This document shows positions 1 to 10,889 of a DNA stretch of 64,000 bases, piece by piece; the stretch's first letter is position 1, and the number at the start of each line of letters is the position of its first letter. Source of the stretch: Nematopogon swammerdamellus (taxonomy: Eukaryota; Arthropoda; Insecta; Lepidoptera; Adelidae). The notes under the pieces are model-generated. The model saw only the letters and a program-made list of their open reading frames with translations, searched no databases and was not told the DNA's origin. The stretch spans positions 22,589,791-22,653,790 of the forward strand of contig OX336344.1 of the NCBI GenBank assembly GCA_946902875.1, written 5' to 3'. Both the position numbers and the translations under genes were made by a program.

Positions 1-292
1 GGACATATAAAACTTCTTGTTTTTACGACCGCCCGTCCCTAAATGCAGACAAATAAAGTTCTGAACAGTGTACTTATGCGTTTTATTAAGGAAAATAATA
101 GAAAAAATACATTTGACGAGATCCATAAAGTGTAAGTTTAAGAGGGTCCTAGTTTAATAATATTTCTTCCTTGTGCATTTCATATTATTTTGTTCACTTG
201 AAATAAAATGTACGGACGGACTGCATTCAAGATGAGATCATCTAGAATGGAGCGGGTAAGTCTTCGTGCCTTACTTACTTGCTGCTTGACAG
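1..292. other. AT-rich DNA without a gene
   Basis: No credible coding frame. The stretch near 250-290 (tcttcgtgcc, cttgctgctt) resembles part of the dispersed repeat called family C here (see 26641-26985), so this end is probably also repeat-derived. Confidence 0.4.
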
Positions 293-395
293 TTTTTTTT
301 TGTTTTTTTTTTTTGGAAACTGAAACGGTTGGCTACATCACCTACAACATCCGTGATGTCAGCCCATAACACCGGGTGAACTAGGTGCCATGTCA
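293..395 (-). mobile_element. SINE family A, 3' fragment
   Basis: Reading the minus strand, this is the 3' end of the SINE seen complete at 47722-48090: the segment containing GATGTTGTAGGTGATGTAGC followed by an A-rich tail (the T run at 293-314 on the plus strand). Only about 80 bp of body remain, with no promoter head. Confidence 0.8.
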
Positions 396-1085
396 ATTAA
401 TATTTTTTATTATTTCTATTTATTAATTTAAAAACAAATTATTTATGAAAATACGAATTAAGTTAAACATTTAATTTAATTGTCCAATTTTATTATTCAA
501 TAAAAATAGTTATGTATTGTAATATTATGTTCATTATATTTTTATATACCGTTAAAAATATTATGTATACGAGAATTATTTGAGAAAACTGAAATATGCA
601 AGAAATCCTAACAAAGTATACTCACACACATACGATACATAATATGTACATACTCCATACACAACTGATCACATGCAGCGTAATCTAACATAACAAAATA
701 GAACATAATTATTATACAAAATTTAAAGTAGCACAAATTGTATAGAAATTATAACAAAAGCGACGCGGATGCCTCTAACCGTCCGCACTCCAGAGTTAGT
801 TCGCTAACTATGCTGAAGGAATTATTATTCAGCGTCGCTTATTTTAAGCGCAGTCTCCAGAGTGCTCTATGTAACAGATCTAATATAAAATTTGATACAA
901 ATAAACAAAAACAAAAAAATAATAATATACTAATAAATAATATGAAAATGAGTAGATATTAACAGAACTACACATATAAAATTAAAAAGGAGAAGATAAT
1001 TTATACCTACAAGTCAACAAAAACTAAAAAAAATATAATTTATACTAATAATACGATAATGAGCAAATATTAACAGAACTACACA
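396..1085. other. AT-rich DNA, nothing recognised
   Basis: Very AT-rich sequence with short A runs. The small plus-strand frame at 738-962 has low-complexity Lys/Asn-rich content and no family resemblance. I see no gene or clear repeat boundary. Confidence 0.4.
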
Positions 1086-1990
1086 TGTCAGTCAGTCAGT
1101 CAGTAAGCGTGTAAGCGTCCACTGCTGGACATACCCCTCTCCAATTTTCCTCCAGTCCTCCCGGCCTTCAGCGGTACGGAACCACTGCTTTCCGCCGACG
1201 TACTCGTACTCCCACCTGGCGGGTGGTCTTCCCGCACTCCGTTTACCTGTCCACGGCCGCCAGGGTAACAGTCCAACGGTCGTTGTCTCTCAGCTAACGT
1301 GCCCAGCCCACTGCCACTTGAGCTTAGCCACCCAGTGTCCAATATCGACTACTTTGGTGCGTCGCTCGGCGGATTGCCGCGTTACGCACCATATCACGTA
1401 GCGATATTCCCAGCTCGCTCCAGTAACTTTCAACCTTTGAACAACAGCGACCGTCAGTGTCCACGTTTTACACCCGTCCGTCATAATAACCGGGAGGATA
1501 CACCGGTCATATATACAGTACTTTAAATTCACCTTCCATCTTCATCTACGCTGTATAAAGATCTTCTAGCATGATCTGAAGCTGATCTCGGGAATTTTAC
1601 AGAAGAACAATGTCATCGCCGAAAGGCAGATGACTGAGAAGATCTCCATTTACGTTGATACCCATGTTGATACCCAACTGAGTCGAACGCCTTCTCATAG
1701 TCAACGAAGGCTAGGAAGAGCGGCTTGCTGTACTCCTCGAACTTTTACACTACTTGTCTCACAGTAAATATGTGGTTCATGGTCCCGTATCCTTTCCTAA
1801 ATCCAGCTTGCTCACGAGGCTGGCACTGCTCCAGCCTCTGTGTCGGCCAACTCTTGATGACTTTTCAAAAGACCTTGTACACGTGCCTAAAAAGTGAGAT
1901 AAGCATATATTTTAGATAGTTTTTCAACTTCGCTCTATCCCCCTTCTTGTGAAATAAGACAACGACACTATTTCGCCATGCGGCCGGAAC
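1086..1990 (-). pseudogene. RTE-like LINE reverse transcriptase, central and C-terminal part (decayed)
   Basis: On the minus strand this encodes broken pieces of an RTE-type non-LTR reverse transcriptase. Around 1730-1800 and 1680-1730 the complement reads a glycine-rich FRKGYGTMNH-like motif, then a LFLAFVDYEKAFDSV-like catalytic strand (first RT Asp). Around 1300-1530 it reads the C-terminal segment ending RRTKVVDIGHWVAKLKWQWAGH, the conserved RTE tail domain. Stops and frame changes break the frame near 1530-1700, so it is dead. The 3' end carries a short tandem GTCA run at 1086-1105, as in the related copy at 45188, which fits the simple-repeat tails of RTE elements. The gene continues upstream at 4481-4722 across an inserted element. 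Clade is inferred from remembered family motifs. Confidence 0.75.
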
Positions 1991-2825
1991 TAAAGGGTCG
2001 TTCCGCCATTTCGTTCAAATTGCATTCCCGCGCAGTAAAAGCGTGTGAAAATGTATGTTTTTTAAAATAAATTTATTGAAATATATAGGTTTAGATGAAA
2101 GGATAAAGTAGTATTTAACGAATCAGACATTTGTCCATTCAATTAAATAAAAAAAAATAAAAACCTTCAAAATTCTCATTCCTATCCTCTTCCAAACGAA
2201 GGATCAGTATTTAGTATAATTTTTTTTTTTTAGTTTCTTCAAGTAAAATGAGCATATTAATAAACCCACCTATAGTGTAACTAATAACGCATGTTTCTTT
2301 GGGATTCATTTATTTTTAGAGCCATTATATCATAAAAAGAATTGATATTTCATTTTTGTCCGTGGAAAAACGTCATTACCTTCCGCAGAAGTGGTATTAC
2401 AAATTAGACAGAGTGTGGCCCGACTTTAGCCTTCGCTCTACGCTCCGCACGTTGAACGCCCCTCATTGTGTCCCTGGATCTAGACAGGAGAGGACGAGCA
2501 TCGCTGGGGAAGAAAATACTCACGATCTTCGTGCTCATCAACTACTTTGTCACCGTCCAGGCATCATTACCTTCCGGCTTTTTTTAACATAAGTACACGA
2601 TATAAAAATTTCATTTAAATCTTAATGAATCAGATTTTAGTCAGAATATTCGTTAATTAATATAATAAATTTGTAATATCAGTAATAAGGGAGCAATTGA
2701 AGAAATACATCAAAATTTCATTACCCTCCTTTTCATTACCCTCCTTTACCCTCAAAATGTCTGCCGGACGGTAATGAAGGGGTTCGAATGGTAATGAAAT
2801 GTTTACTTGATTTTCCTTCCCTCCT

Positions 2826-3131
2826 ACCTAACTGGGTGGTAGGTTATATCCCGCCCGTGTTGGTACCACCGCAGCACTGAATGAAACGTTGGTCCAAACG
2901 GCTATGTAAACGTCCGAATGTCCATGGTCATCGTTGGACACCTTATGGATGGCTTGGCGCCATATGTCGGGCTTTAAATAAAGCAAAATATTTCGTGTTT
3001 TCACTCGAGTTCAGTGTAGCCGACACGATGAAAGGAAAGTACTATCAGGGCACCTAGTTCACCAAGGTGTTATGGGCTGACATCACGGATGTTGTAGGTG
3101 ATGTAAACATGTCAGTGTTCACAAAAAAAAT
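2826..3131 (+). mobile_element. SINE family A, 5'-truncated copy with internal insertion
   Basis: Matches the body of the SINE from GGTGGTAGG through GTTGGTACCACCGC and the GATGTTGTAGGTGATGTA tail, then an A run. About 85 bp at 2909-2993 has no counterpart in other copies. The head (tRNA-like and 5S-like parts) is missing. It lies inside the TIR element at 1995-4476. Confidence 0.75.
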
Positions 3132-3228
3132 TGTGTGCACGTAGTAAGTAGTACATAAATAATAAAAATCCAATAAAACTGGAATTTTAATTCTATTTGG
3201 CACGTAAAGTATCTACATAACGTATACT

Positions 3229-3350
3229 GGAGTACGGGGTTTAACCCGACCGGGTCGGCACCAACGCACTGACTGAAGTTCGGTCGAAATGCTATAAAAA
3301 TTGTTCATGTTTTTGACCAGTAAGTGTAGCCGGTTCAATTCAGTGATATG
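3229..3350 (+). mobile_element. SINE family A, degraded fragment
   Basis: Diverged body segment (TTTAACCCGACCGGGT, CACCAACGCACTGA, CGGTCGAAATG, AGTGTAGCCGG) in the same order as the full SINE. Neither the head nor the poly-A tail is present. Confidence 0.6.
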
Positions 3351-3518
3351 TAAGAGTATAGTTGTTTCCACTCAGTGCATAGTGTGTGAGTTCACTAAGT
3401 TACTGTATTTTAATTGCGTAGCAAAGGTTGAACTTCAATACAGCGCCGAGTCTAGTGAAATATTCACTAGATTCAGCATAGGTTGTGGCCAGTCCTATTT
3501 TTTTCTTCTTCTCTTATT

Positions 3519-3660
3519 AACCGACGAAAGCAAAAAGGAGTAGGTTCTCAATTCGAAGCTCATATATTTTTTTATATGTATATGACCAATAATTTTTTCA
3601 TTGGATAGGGTATACGTCAAAGTTAGTCCCATTTTTATTTGAAAAAAAAAAATAAAAGCT
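3519..3660 (+). repeat. Dispersed repeat family H (TAACCGACTTCC/AGGAGGTTCTCAATTCG type)
   Basis: The motif TTAACCGACGAAAGC followed by AGGTTCTCAATTCG is shared with the copy at 12536-12770. The palindrome arms at 13779-14150 carry related AAACCGACTTCC motifs. It is a common type of lepidopteran dispersed repeat; I cannot assign a transposon class. Confidence 0.5.
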
Positions 3661-3789
3661 TTAACAAAAAAATTTACCGACGAAAAACTTAAAAGCGAAA
3701 AATCCAATTTTGGCGGGTAATAAACCTTCCTAGTCTTACTAACAGTCTCAAAATTAGTCACTTGCGTAGCTATTATGACTAAAAGGGTT

Positions 3790-4060
3790 TATTACCCGCC
3801 TGAATTTTTTGTTAAAAAGTTTTTTACAATGAATTTTTGTTTTGTTGCTGGTTGTAATGAAGGAACCGGAACTCTCTTGAAGGACCCGAGACTGTACTTG
3901 GGGGGAAATATAAGCGCAGGGAGAGCGTTCCAGAGTTTACCGGTTCTGTAGAGGAATGATCTGCAGAATCGATTGGTACGCATCCGCGGTAAGTCCATCG
4001 TGTAGGGATGCATTCCCTGCCCAGTGCGCGTGGTGCGAAGGTGGAAAGGGGATTTGTTAT
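3790..4060 (-). pseudogene. LINE reverse transcriptase C-terminus fragment (CR1/Jockey-like)
   Basis: The minus strand encodes about 73 residues including FLYRTGKLWNALPALIFPP and a following YSLGSFKRV. This is the hydrophobic C-terminal signature (W-N-x-LP ... F-x-x-Y-x-L-x-x-FK) of many CR1/Jockey-type LINE polymerases. It sits inside the 1995-4476 element, so it was captured or inserted there. A second copy of the same LINE end lies at 59120-59185. Confidence 0.6.
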
Positions 4061-4480
4061 TTCAGTTAAAACTTTTTACACTATGAATTATAAATTACTT
4101 AGCTAAAATGTTGATGTTAATAGTGTCGAACTTTTGATAATCGTTAACATTATTACTACCATCAGCTAAATAATGATATCCTTATCATTATCATAATAAT
4201 AATAATATAATAAAGCAAATTTCATTAAGACATACTAGCATGCTTCATTACCATCCAACCGCATAAATTACCATCCAGGTGTTTTTCATTACCATCCACA
4301 CCTTCATTACCTTCCATCAATTTTCTCCAAAACTAAAAGTTGTACATAGATGCCTCTCTTATGTTACTACATCTAATAAGTACAGGAACACATATATATA
4401 TAAATATATTTCAGAAAATAAAAAAATAAAAATTCCGCCAAAACATGCAAATTTGAACGAAATGGCGGAACGACCCTAAA

Positions 4481-4722
4481 CCATTTTCAAGAACTGCATT
4501 GAACAGTCTCTGCAGTTCCTACAAGACCGGTTGTTCGCCAGCATTCAGCAGCTCTGCCGTTAACCCGTCCTCACCTGGAGCCTTGTGTTTTTTGAGTACT
4601 TTCTTGGCAGCTTTTATCTCATGGACACTAATCTTGGTCAAATCCTCCGTGTAGTGTCTAGTGAGAGACGCACGCCTATCAGACCGCCTACCTGGTAGGC
4701 TCGTCTCCAACTTGCATTATTT
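4481..4722 (-). pseudogene. RTE-like LINE reverse transcriptase, N-terminal RT part
   Basis: Complement encodes EIKAAKKVLKKHKAPGEDG and TAELLNAG, the start of the RTE reverse-transcriptase domain, then LQRLFNAVLENG running into the TAAA insertion site. The next residues continue at 1990 as LVPAAWRNSVVVLFHKKGD, so this and 1086-1990 are halves of one copy. The 5' endonuclease region is absent: upstream of 4722 no LINE similarity is visible, so the copy was 5'-truncated. Confidence 0.75.
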
Positions 4723-4982
4723 GCTCGGAATCGCAAACGCCCCCATCGTATGCCGCGCTTGTTTCACCGGAGTGTGACGGAGCGAGTTCGACGCTCGGTT
4801 AAAATATGCGCGAATCCGAGAGAGCTGGCCGTTGTGGTAGAAACACTGATGTACGCGCGGTGAACTGTTTATTACAAGAGTACTTCGGTGAGTGTTATCC
4901 TAAGGCCTAGTTTAGTAGCGCTTCCTCCTTTGTGTTCCTTTCCCGCTTCAAATAGCGCAATCTATCGGTGGGACCCCCTGGA

Positions 4983-5089
<107 letters not shown>

Positions 5090-5254
5090 GTCATAGTGAG
5101 TGTTTTCCTTCAGAGAAAGATATAATTTTTTCCTCACAAAATTAATCAAAAAACCGTATCCGGCAGTTATATAACATCGAACTTCCACACTAGAGACAAT
5201 ATATCTAGTGTGGACAGTGTTAGAGTTACCGTATTTCTTTTATCTTATCGGGTA

Positions 5255-5500
5255 TTAGTGGCTGAGTCAGTGGAGCCAGGCAGAGCATATGCTCCCACCA
5301 GCGACCACCCTCATCACCTCAGAAAAGGTCCCATACCGGAGAACTGCCTTTCGATTGATGGCTATACTGGACTAGAGGAGAAAACAGCCGAGCTGCTATG
5401 CGGCCATTTTACGTCCAGTACGGTGATGCCAACCGAGCGGCCTACAATTTGAGAATACCTACCTCCTAGTAAGGGGCGAGGGAACTCTACATGCCACTCG
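5255..5500 (+). mobile_element. Dispersed repeat family S2
   Basis: Begins GTGGCTGAGTCAG and carries CATACCGGAGA, GGCTATACTGGACTAGAGGA and CTATGCGGCCAT. Two other copies share these in order (38148-38236 plus; 59865-60062 minus). Its 3' part (CCAGTACGGTG ... CCTCCTAGTAAGG) resembles the SINE A body in the opposite orientation. Likely a SINE-type element; no clear tRNA box was identified. Confidence 0.6.
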
Positions 5501-5727
5501 CCCATGACTATCTGTCTCTAGCTTTGGACTAAAACATTTGAGTGTTCATTGCAGCAATTTGAATCTGAATTGAATTTGAATGCACTCTAGCAGCCTACCT
5601 ACTTTCATGTGAGAAAACAATGAAAACGATGGAGTAGTGTTAGGAGGACAAAATAGTACTTATTGTACCGTGTGGGGCCGGTACTTAAAAATAATAGCCC
5701 AAAAGTTTTTTTTTTATTAAGACACAG

Positions 5728-5860
5728 TCAATAACACACCTCCTCGCGAAATCACGCTCATAGAGGCGCCATGCCAGCTACAAGGCGGAAAAAGAGGTCG
5801 TTGTCTAATTTATTAACACGCCGTTTGAAGATTCCCAGGCTATTCATTTTCATTACGCCA
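5728..5860 (-). mobile_element. LINE 3'-end fragment, family G
   Basis: Complement matches 55180-55290 closely (TGGCATGGCGCCTCTCTAAG, CCTCTTTGTCCGCC), the end of a LINE polymerase frame with a NLEIFKWSVNKFDN-like ending. Just upstream on the plus strand, 5668-5705 (TACCGTGTGGGGCCGG) is a piece of family C. Confidence 0.6.
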
Positions 5861-6794
5861 CTCTATAACGACACCCCTCTCTATGCATTATCTTCTTATT
5901 TGCCTACCCAACTGCAAATATTATCAGCGTTGTGCTCAAAAGATTTGGTTTGTTCTGTTGTACACCTGTTGCGCAGTGAGTAGTACACTTGACTCCATTT
6001 GTACAGTTCGTTATGCTAATCTGTCTCCTTTGCAACCCACGCATGATCTCTAGAAACAAGTTTTACCTCATTGTCTAACTTGTCTTCGCTAGCTGCTCTT
6101 TCTGCACTATTTGTCTCCGGCCACACGATTCCGTCGGCGACTTGATCGTCGATCACAACAACGCATGCTCGATAGGAGAATTCGCTCGGCCGACGGACTA
6201 GAATCCAACGTCTGACTCGTTTCGACGACGACGTTACGCACGGACGCCAGTCAGCCGCGCGCTCTCTTGGAGGGAGGGTGTCTCGCTATTTCACGTGAAT
6301 ACAACCACGAAATCATTTCCCGTGTGAAAAACAATTTCTTTTTGCCTATATATCCTTCATGTAATTCAGTAGTTTCTAGTAATTGTAATTCCGGAACGTT
6401 AATCCGTAGCAGTAAGTGTGATTTGTGAAGTTGAAAACTTTGTCAATAACTGTATAATTATTTCGTGTTGTGCACGCAACTAAGGTTTTACCGTGGAGTG
6501 TGTGACTCGGTGTCTATGGCGATTATTGGTAACGCAATCGCGGTGTTTGTAAACAGGAATGTTTTGTGAAAACTGACGGATGTAGAGACTGGAGTCAAAT
6601 AGAGTCTTATTGGGATTCGCTGAACATTCCGTTCCGGTTCATCGCAAGGTCAGTAAGTAGTACATACAATGTGGTTGAAGCAATGTTTGTTTTCTGTTTT
6701 TGTGTGATAAAGACGACCCACACGGCCAGCAGAGATATACTGCGAAATTCGATAAACATGCGGTTTTAGTGGATTTTTTATTTTATTGGTGGGT
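5861..6794 (+). promoter_or_regulatory. Apparently single-copy stretch; possible host promoter and first exon
   Basis: Unlike its neighbours, this stretch contains no repeat I recognise. Between about 6120 and 6300 it is unusually rich in CpG and GACGACG-type motifs. After that comes a less biased 350-bp region ending near 6650 at AAGGTCAGTAAGTAG, which contains a good splice-donor string (GTAAGT). This layout would suit a promoter, 5' untranslated exon and donor on the plus strand. No protein can be read, and no acceptor or downstream exon is visible, so this is speculative. Confidence 0.2.
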
Positions 6795-6970
6795 CGTTCT
6801 CTTCTTGCCTTACTTGCTACTTGATAGTTATCTTGTCCAAATACATTGCTAAACGAGGTGGTGGTCGCTGTTGTGCGGTAATTTACAAAAGTACTTGCAG
6901 CACAACACCGATTACTCTGCTTACCCCGATTGTCGGGTTACAGCGTGTGGTATGTATGTATGTATTGTTG
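6795..6970 (+). repeat. Dispersed repeat family C, 3' half
   Basis: Shares TTGCCTTACTTGCT, GTTGTGCGGTAATTTAC, AGCACAACACCGATTACTCT, GCTTACCCCGATTGTCGGG and a TATG tail with 28990-29285 and 26641-26985. The 5' half is absent. Confidence 0.75.
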
Positions 6971-7074
6971 CGTGGTAGTTATAGTTATATATAATAATGA
7001 TTATTTTTCGAATTTTAGTTACACTGTTACACTGTTACACTGACGTAAAGCCAAATAGTGCGCGAGTCCGTCTC

Positions 7075-7570
7075 GCACTTTAATTAGATACGTCAGTATA
7101 TAAAGGTGTGGATGAAAGGAATATTGTCCGTGTAGATCGAAGGGCTTCTCTGAGTGCAGACAGTCGAGAGTGCAGACGCGTCGTACGGCTGGCTCGGAAA
7201 CTAATCAACTTGGGCCGAACTGAGCTGATAATACCTATACCTGGGTCTGGTGACCGGTCACTGCTCACTCAATAAACATCTACACACCACGGGTATTACG
7301 GATAGTTCACTGTGCAGGGGATGCTTGGCGAAGGATGAAACGGTCGAACATTATTTGTTAAGAGTGTAGTGCACTTGATAACCAAAGAAGGGAGATAGGT
7401 ACTCCGTTCTCCATCTTCCGTTGTAGAGGTCTGCAGATACCCCGGTCGTCTTGGGACCTTTGTGGAGGACATAGGCTTTCTGGGGTGACTGGAGATTGAG
7501 GAGTTTTGAACGAAGGTCCCCGACCAAGAGGGACCAGTTTGCAGGTTTAGAGCCAACCCCTAAAACAAAC
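7075..7570 (+). pseudogene. Decayed non-LTR retrotransposon C-terminus (RNase H / zinc-knuckle type)
   Basis: The plus strand reads, with stops and frame jumps, a segment like SLLTQ-x-LHTTGIT, then SLCRGCLAKDETVEHYLL, a C-x2-C-x8-H pattern. Further on it reads VCRYPGRLGTFVEDIGFLG and EIEEF. This order (RNase H-like tail, CCHC-type finger, LG-x-x ... F) is typical of the C-termini of Jockey/R1-type elements. The frame is interrupted at several places. It is about 160 codons long and clearly non-functional. Identity is inferred from motif order only. Confidence 0.45.
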
Positions 7571-7758
7571 AACAACAACATAAATAAGTTGTATAAAGGT
7601 GCTGTATCAATGAATCATCATCAATCATCAATCAATACTAATAATAAAACTGTAGAGGATGGTCATGCAGTAAGTTACTTTGTTTTATGAGATACTGAGT
7701 TAGTAGACTCTATTTATGATACTAAAACTAAATTGAAGATTTTTAGAAATATTTTTTG

Positions 7759-8005
7759 TATGTATGTATGTTCCTCCATAACTCTTAAACCGATCATCTG
7801 AATTCGATGAAACTTAGTACAGGCACATTTAACTATACGAGACACAGGATAGGCTAAATAAAATTCAGTTCCGGTTACGCTAAGATGTGGCTCTCGTACA
7901 ATCCGAATTGTTCCGCGCCCCGAAATAAAGGTACGGTAGCGGCCTTACTTACTTTCTTCTTTTTAAAACTGAATTTCACGCGAGCGAAGCCGCGGGAAAA
8001 GCTAT
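7759..8005 (+). mobile_element. Helitron-like non-autonomous element
   Basis: Starts TTCCTCCATAACTCTTAAAC after a TATG run. Contains AAATAAAATTCAGTTCCGGT and ends CACGCGAGCGAAGCCGCGGG-AAAAG-CTAT. The end forms a hairpin (CGCG, GC / GC, CGCG with a GAA loop) about 9 nt before CTAT, as Helitrons end in a hairpin followed by CTRR. Family members at 48390, 51605 and 54602 end in CTAG; this copy's last base is changed. Confidence 0.65.
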
Positions 8006-8369
8006 ATCTAATATAATTATTAATTTGTACAAAACACTTTTAGCATTTAGCGAAATTACGCAAATCATCGCTGCGGTTTTAGCAAAAAAGGGGGGAAAAT
8101 AACCGCAGAAATAATCCATACTGTTCAAGTTGAATGTAGCGTATAGGTATTTAATTATGTAAATGTAATCTGTAGACGCTGGGATGTTCAAGGTGATCAA
8201 GAAATCTCACTTCAATCGTGTCAAAGAGTGTAGCACAGACGCCATTCTTCCTTATCGAGTTGTTACTGTAGGCAGCGAAGAAATACTAGGTATGTAAGTA
8301 TTAATTTTTTTTTAATTTCCTTGTATAACCCTCGCAAATTGCTAATGCGTTGGAACCTTGTCAAAGTGA

Positions 8370-10030
8370 AGTTTTTTTTATTTTTATTTTTTATTTTATT
8401 TATTTTAGGGAAACACACAGTTATAAATATGTTAAATTAAATAAACATAAAGTAATAACATAAACCAGTAAATTTTCCACAATTAGGAAAAACTATAAAC
8501 ATGTTTTCAACACTAGTTTATTATAAAAAAAAAGAAGTGAAATATATGCAAAAAAATCATAATAATAGTAATTAAATATTAAGCACCTAGTGCAAATTAA
8601 TTTCTGTGCACAAAGTTAAACACTGTTTCTGAAAACTATTTAATTTTGAATTAAATATGTATACAATATGGAAAATTTCATTATATAATTTGTACTTCTA
8701 TTAATAAATCTATGTTTACTGTAATTACAGTGGGTTTTATATAAATGAAAGTGTCGTTGGAACGTGTTCGTTTGTTTGGGCATCTGAATTTAATTCTCTC
8801 CAGTAAGTAGGGAGACTCGACAATGTTGTTAATAATTTTGTATAAGAAGGTAACGTCCGAAACTTGCCTTCTCTGCGAAAGAGGATATAAAGAAATTAAA
8901 TATTTATCTCTAGAATAAATTAAATATTTATGCCATATACTTTTAATAGGACTATTTGTGCGTAAATGTCAGTAATAAATAAATGACATTAGTATGACAA
9001 GGTATTGCGTATTAGCAATTTGCGGGGGTATGTATATCTTTACACGTGACACTTGTCATAATATTTTGAGTGTTTTAATTTGTTTTTATTTCAAAAACCT
9101 TTCTCATATTATAATAATCTACTAATTTATAAGTTAGCTAGGTACTTTTTACTAACATTTTAATTACCTATCTTTATATTTATTTTTGGTAGTTTTGTAG
9201 ATAGGTACTAGATTATAGCTACGATTATGGTCATATTGTTACAAGATATTATGTTCGCAATAATGTATAAAAAAAATTTTTTAAATCTTAAATTATTCTA
9301 GTTTAGTTTAGTTTTATGTAAGTATTTTATTCATATTGTAAATTCTTAACTTGTATGTGAATTTGAAATAAACTCTATGTAAAATTTGTTTTTTAATATT
9401 TTCGAAATATTTTTCCATTACTTATTTTCAGATATTATACGAGTATATTATAGGCAACAAGAATTACCTACTAATCTATACATATACATGTGGTCGTATC
9501 GGTTTTATGCAAATATGTAGACATATATTTAATTTTTATTGTCGTTTATTGTTTATTTACCTGTAGGTACACTTCGCTCAGATTTGTCGTATTTTACATT
9601 TTAACATTCGATTATCACAGCGAAGAAGAACTGGCGAGAAACTTCATTGGAAATTTTTAGGTACATTTTTTACAAAAATGTTTGCCACTATTACTCTCTA
9701 ATTCTTATTACAAAAAAAATAAATTCATCCATAATCTAACTAAAGAATGCACACTGCACAAATTCATCATGACAGAATATGCTGTAATTCATGAAAAAAT
9801 TGTTATTGTATTATTTTATGTTTATGTTAGTACTAAGCAGATACTCGCTTTATATATATTTTTAATTAGAAAAATGCAAATCGAAAATCATTGGAAAAAA
9901 TCAGTTATAGGTTTAGTGGGCTAGAAAACATAAATGCCGAAAGACGATTTTGTATGGAGAAAGTTAACTTTTCCATCACACATCTATCCCCTCTCCCGAG
10001 ATTAACTTGGGCGGGGACTGATGTAATCCT
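8370..10030. other. AT-rich DNA, possible old LINE tail; no gene
   Basis: 8375-8410 is a T/TTTA-rich run followed by GGGAAACACACAG, a layout like the reversed 3' tail of a LINE. The rest is AT-rich with only short low-complexity frames (for example 9682-9924). No coding similarity recognised. Confidence 0.35.
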
Positions 10031-10584
10031 TCCTTATCCTTACCTATAATAAAATCCAACGTCTGCTTTCTGTATGTCTGAGTGTCTGTCTGTCCGCTTA
10101 TAACTCGAGAACCACTGAACCGATTTTAATAAAACAAAATTCTACGGATAGCTTGATTCTTCCCATCAACTATAGGCTACTTACTATCACGCTAAATGGC
10201 TTATGAGGGTAGCAGTGAAGTGAAATATGAGAGCACTCGGCAATATTTGTATGTAACGGACACGGAATAATTCACCCGAGTAAGAACCATTACAATATCC
10301 TGAAGGGGGACGGGAGGGGGACGGGAGGGGGGGAAGTAGAGGCATATAGGGAGGGGGGTGAGGGAGGGGCGGGAGGGAAGGTGGAGGTAGAGCGATGGAA
10401 TCCCCCTTATCCTTATCCTTTCCTTTCTTCCTTACCTTTAATAAAATCCAACGTCTGCTTTCTGTCTGTCTGTATGTATGTCTGTATGTCTGTCTGTTTA
10501 CCATCTTTGGGGTTGCCATATTTACTCCAAGTATCGATGATGGCCAGACTCAACGGAAGGGAGGGAGAGGCAGGGAGATGGAGG

Positions 10585-10775
10585 GAGAGGGAGAGGGAGA
10601 GGGAGAGGGAGAGGGAGAGGGAGAGGGAGAGGGAGAGGGAGAGGGAGAGGGAGAGGGAGAGGGAGAGGGAGAGGGAGAGGGAGAGGGAGAAGGAGAGGGA
10701 GAGGGAGAGGGAGAGGGAGAGGGAGAGGGAGAGGGAGAGGGAGAGGGAGAGGGAGAGGGAGAGGGAGAGGGAGAA
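10585..10775. repeat. (GGGAGA)n microsatellite
   Basis: About 32 hexamer units, with one change near 10690 (GAGAAGGAGA). Every open frame across it ([21 protein letters not shown]) is a consequence of the repeat. Confidence 0.97.
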
Positions 10776-10889
10776 ACGGAAACGGAGTGTTAAACATTGT
10801 ATGGGAATATCGGTTTTTTTAAAGGAAAATTATAATTAAAGCTACTCAAAACAAATAAATGGGGGGGGGGGGGAGGGGGGATGGGTGTG

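Larger units (their letters stand above)
1995..4476. mobile_element. 2.48-kb non-autonomous TIR element inserted in the RTE LINE
   Basis: The ends are exact inverted repeats of at least 26 bp: GGGTCGTTCCGCCATTTCGT at 1995 and its complement ending at 4476. The direct duplication TAAA flanks it (1991-1994 and 4477-4480). Removing the element and one TAAA restores a continuous reverse-transcriptase reading frame in the flanking LINE, which independently supports these boundaries. Inside, CATTACC[A/C/T]TCC-type motifs recur near both ends (about 2374, 2570, 2718, 2736, 2772 reversed, 2791 reversed, 4249-4315), as expected for subterminal transposase-binding repeats, though that role is inferred. 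No transposase frame is visible; the interior holds SINE and LINE fragments. The superfamily is unclear: a 4-bp duplication argues against hAT (8 bp), and TAA-type Harbinger would need an asymmetric end. Confidence 0.8.

Noticed and set aside
10381..10839. Long open frames across the GGGAGA repeat (Arg/Glu-rich, Gly/Glu-rich, Pro/Leu-rich)
   Set aside because: Entirely produced by a hexanucleotide microsatellite; no start context or homologous domain.
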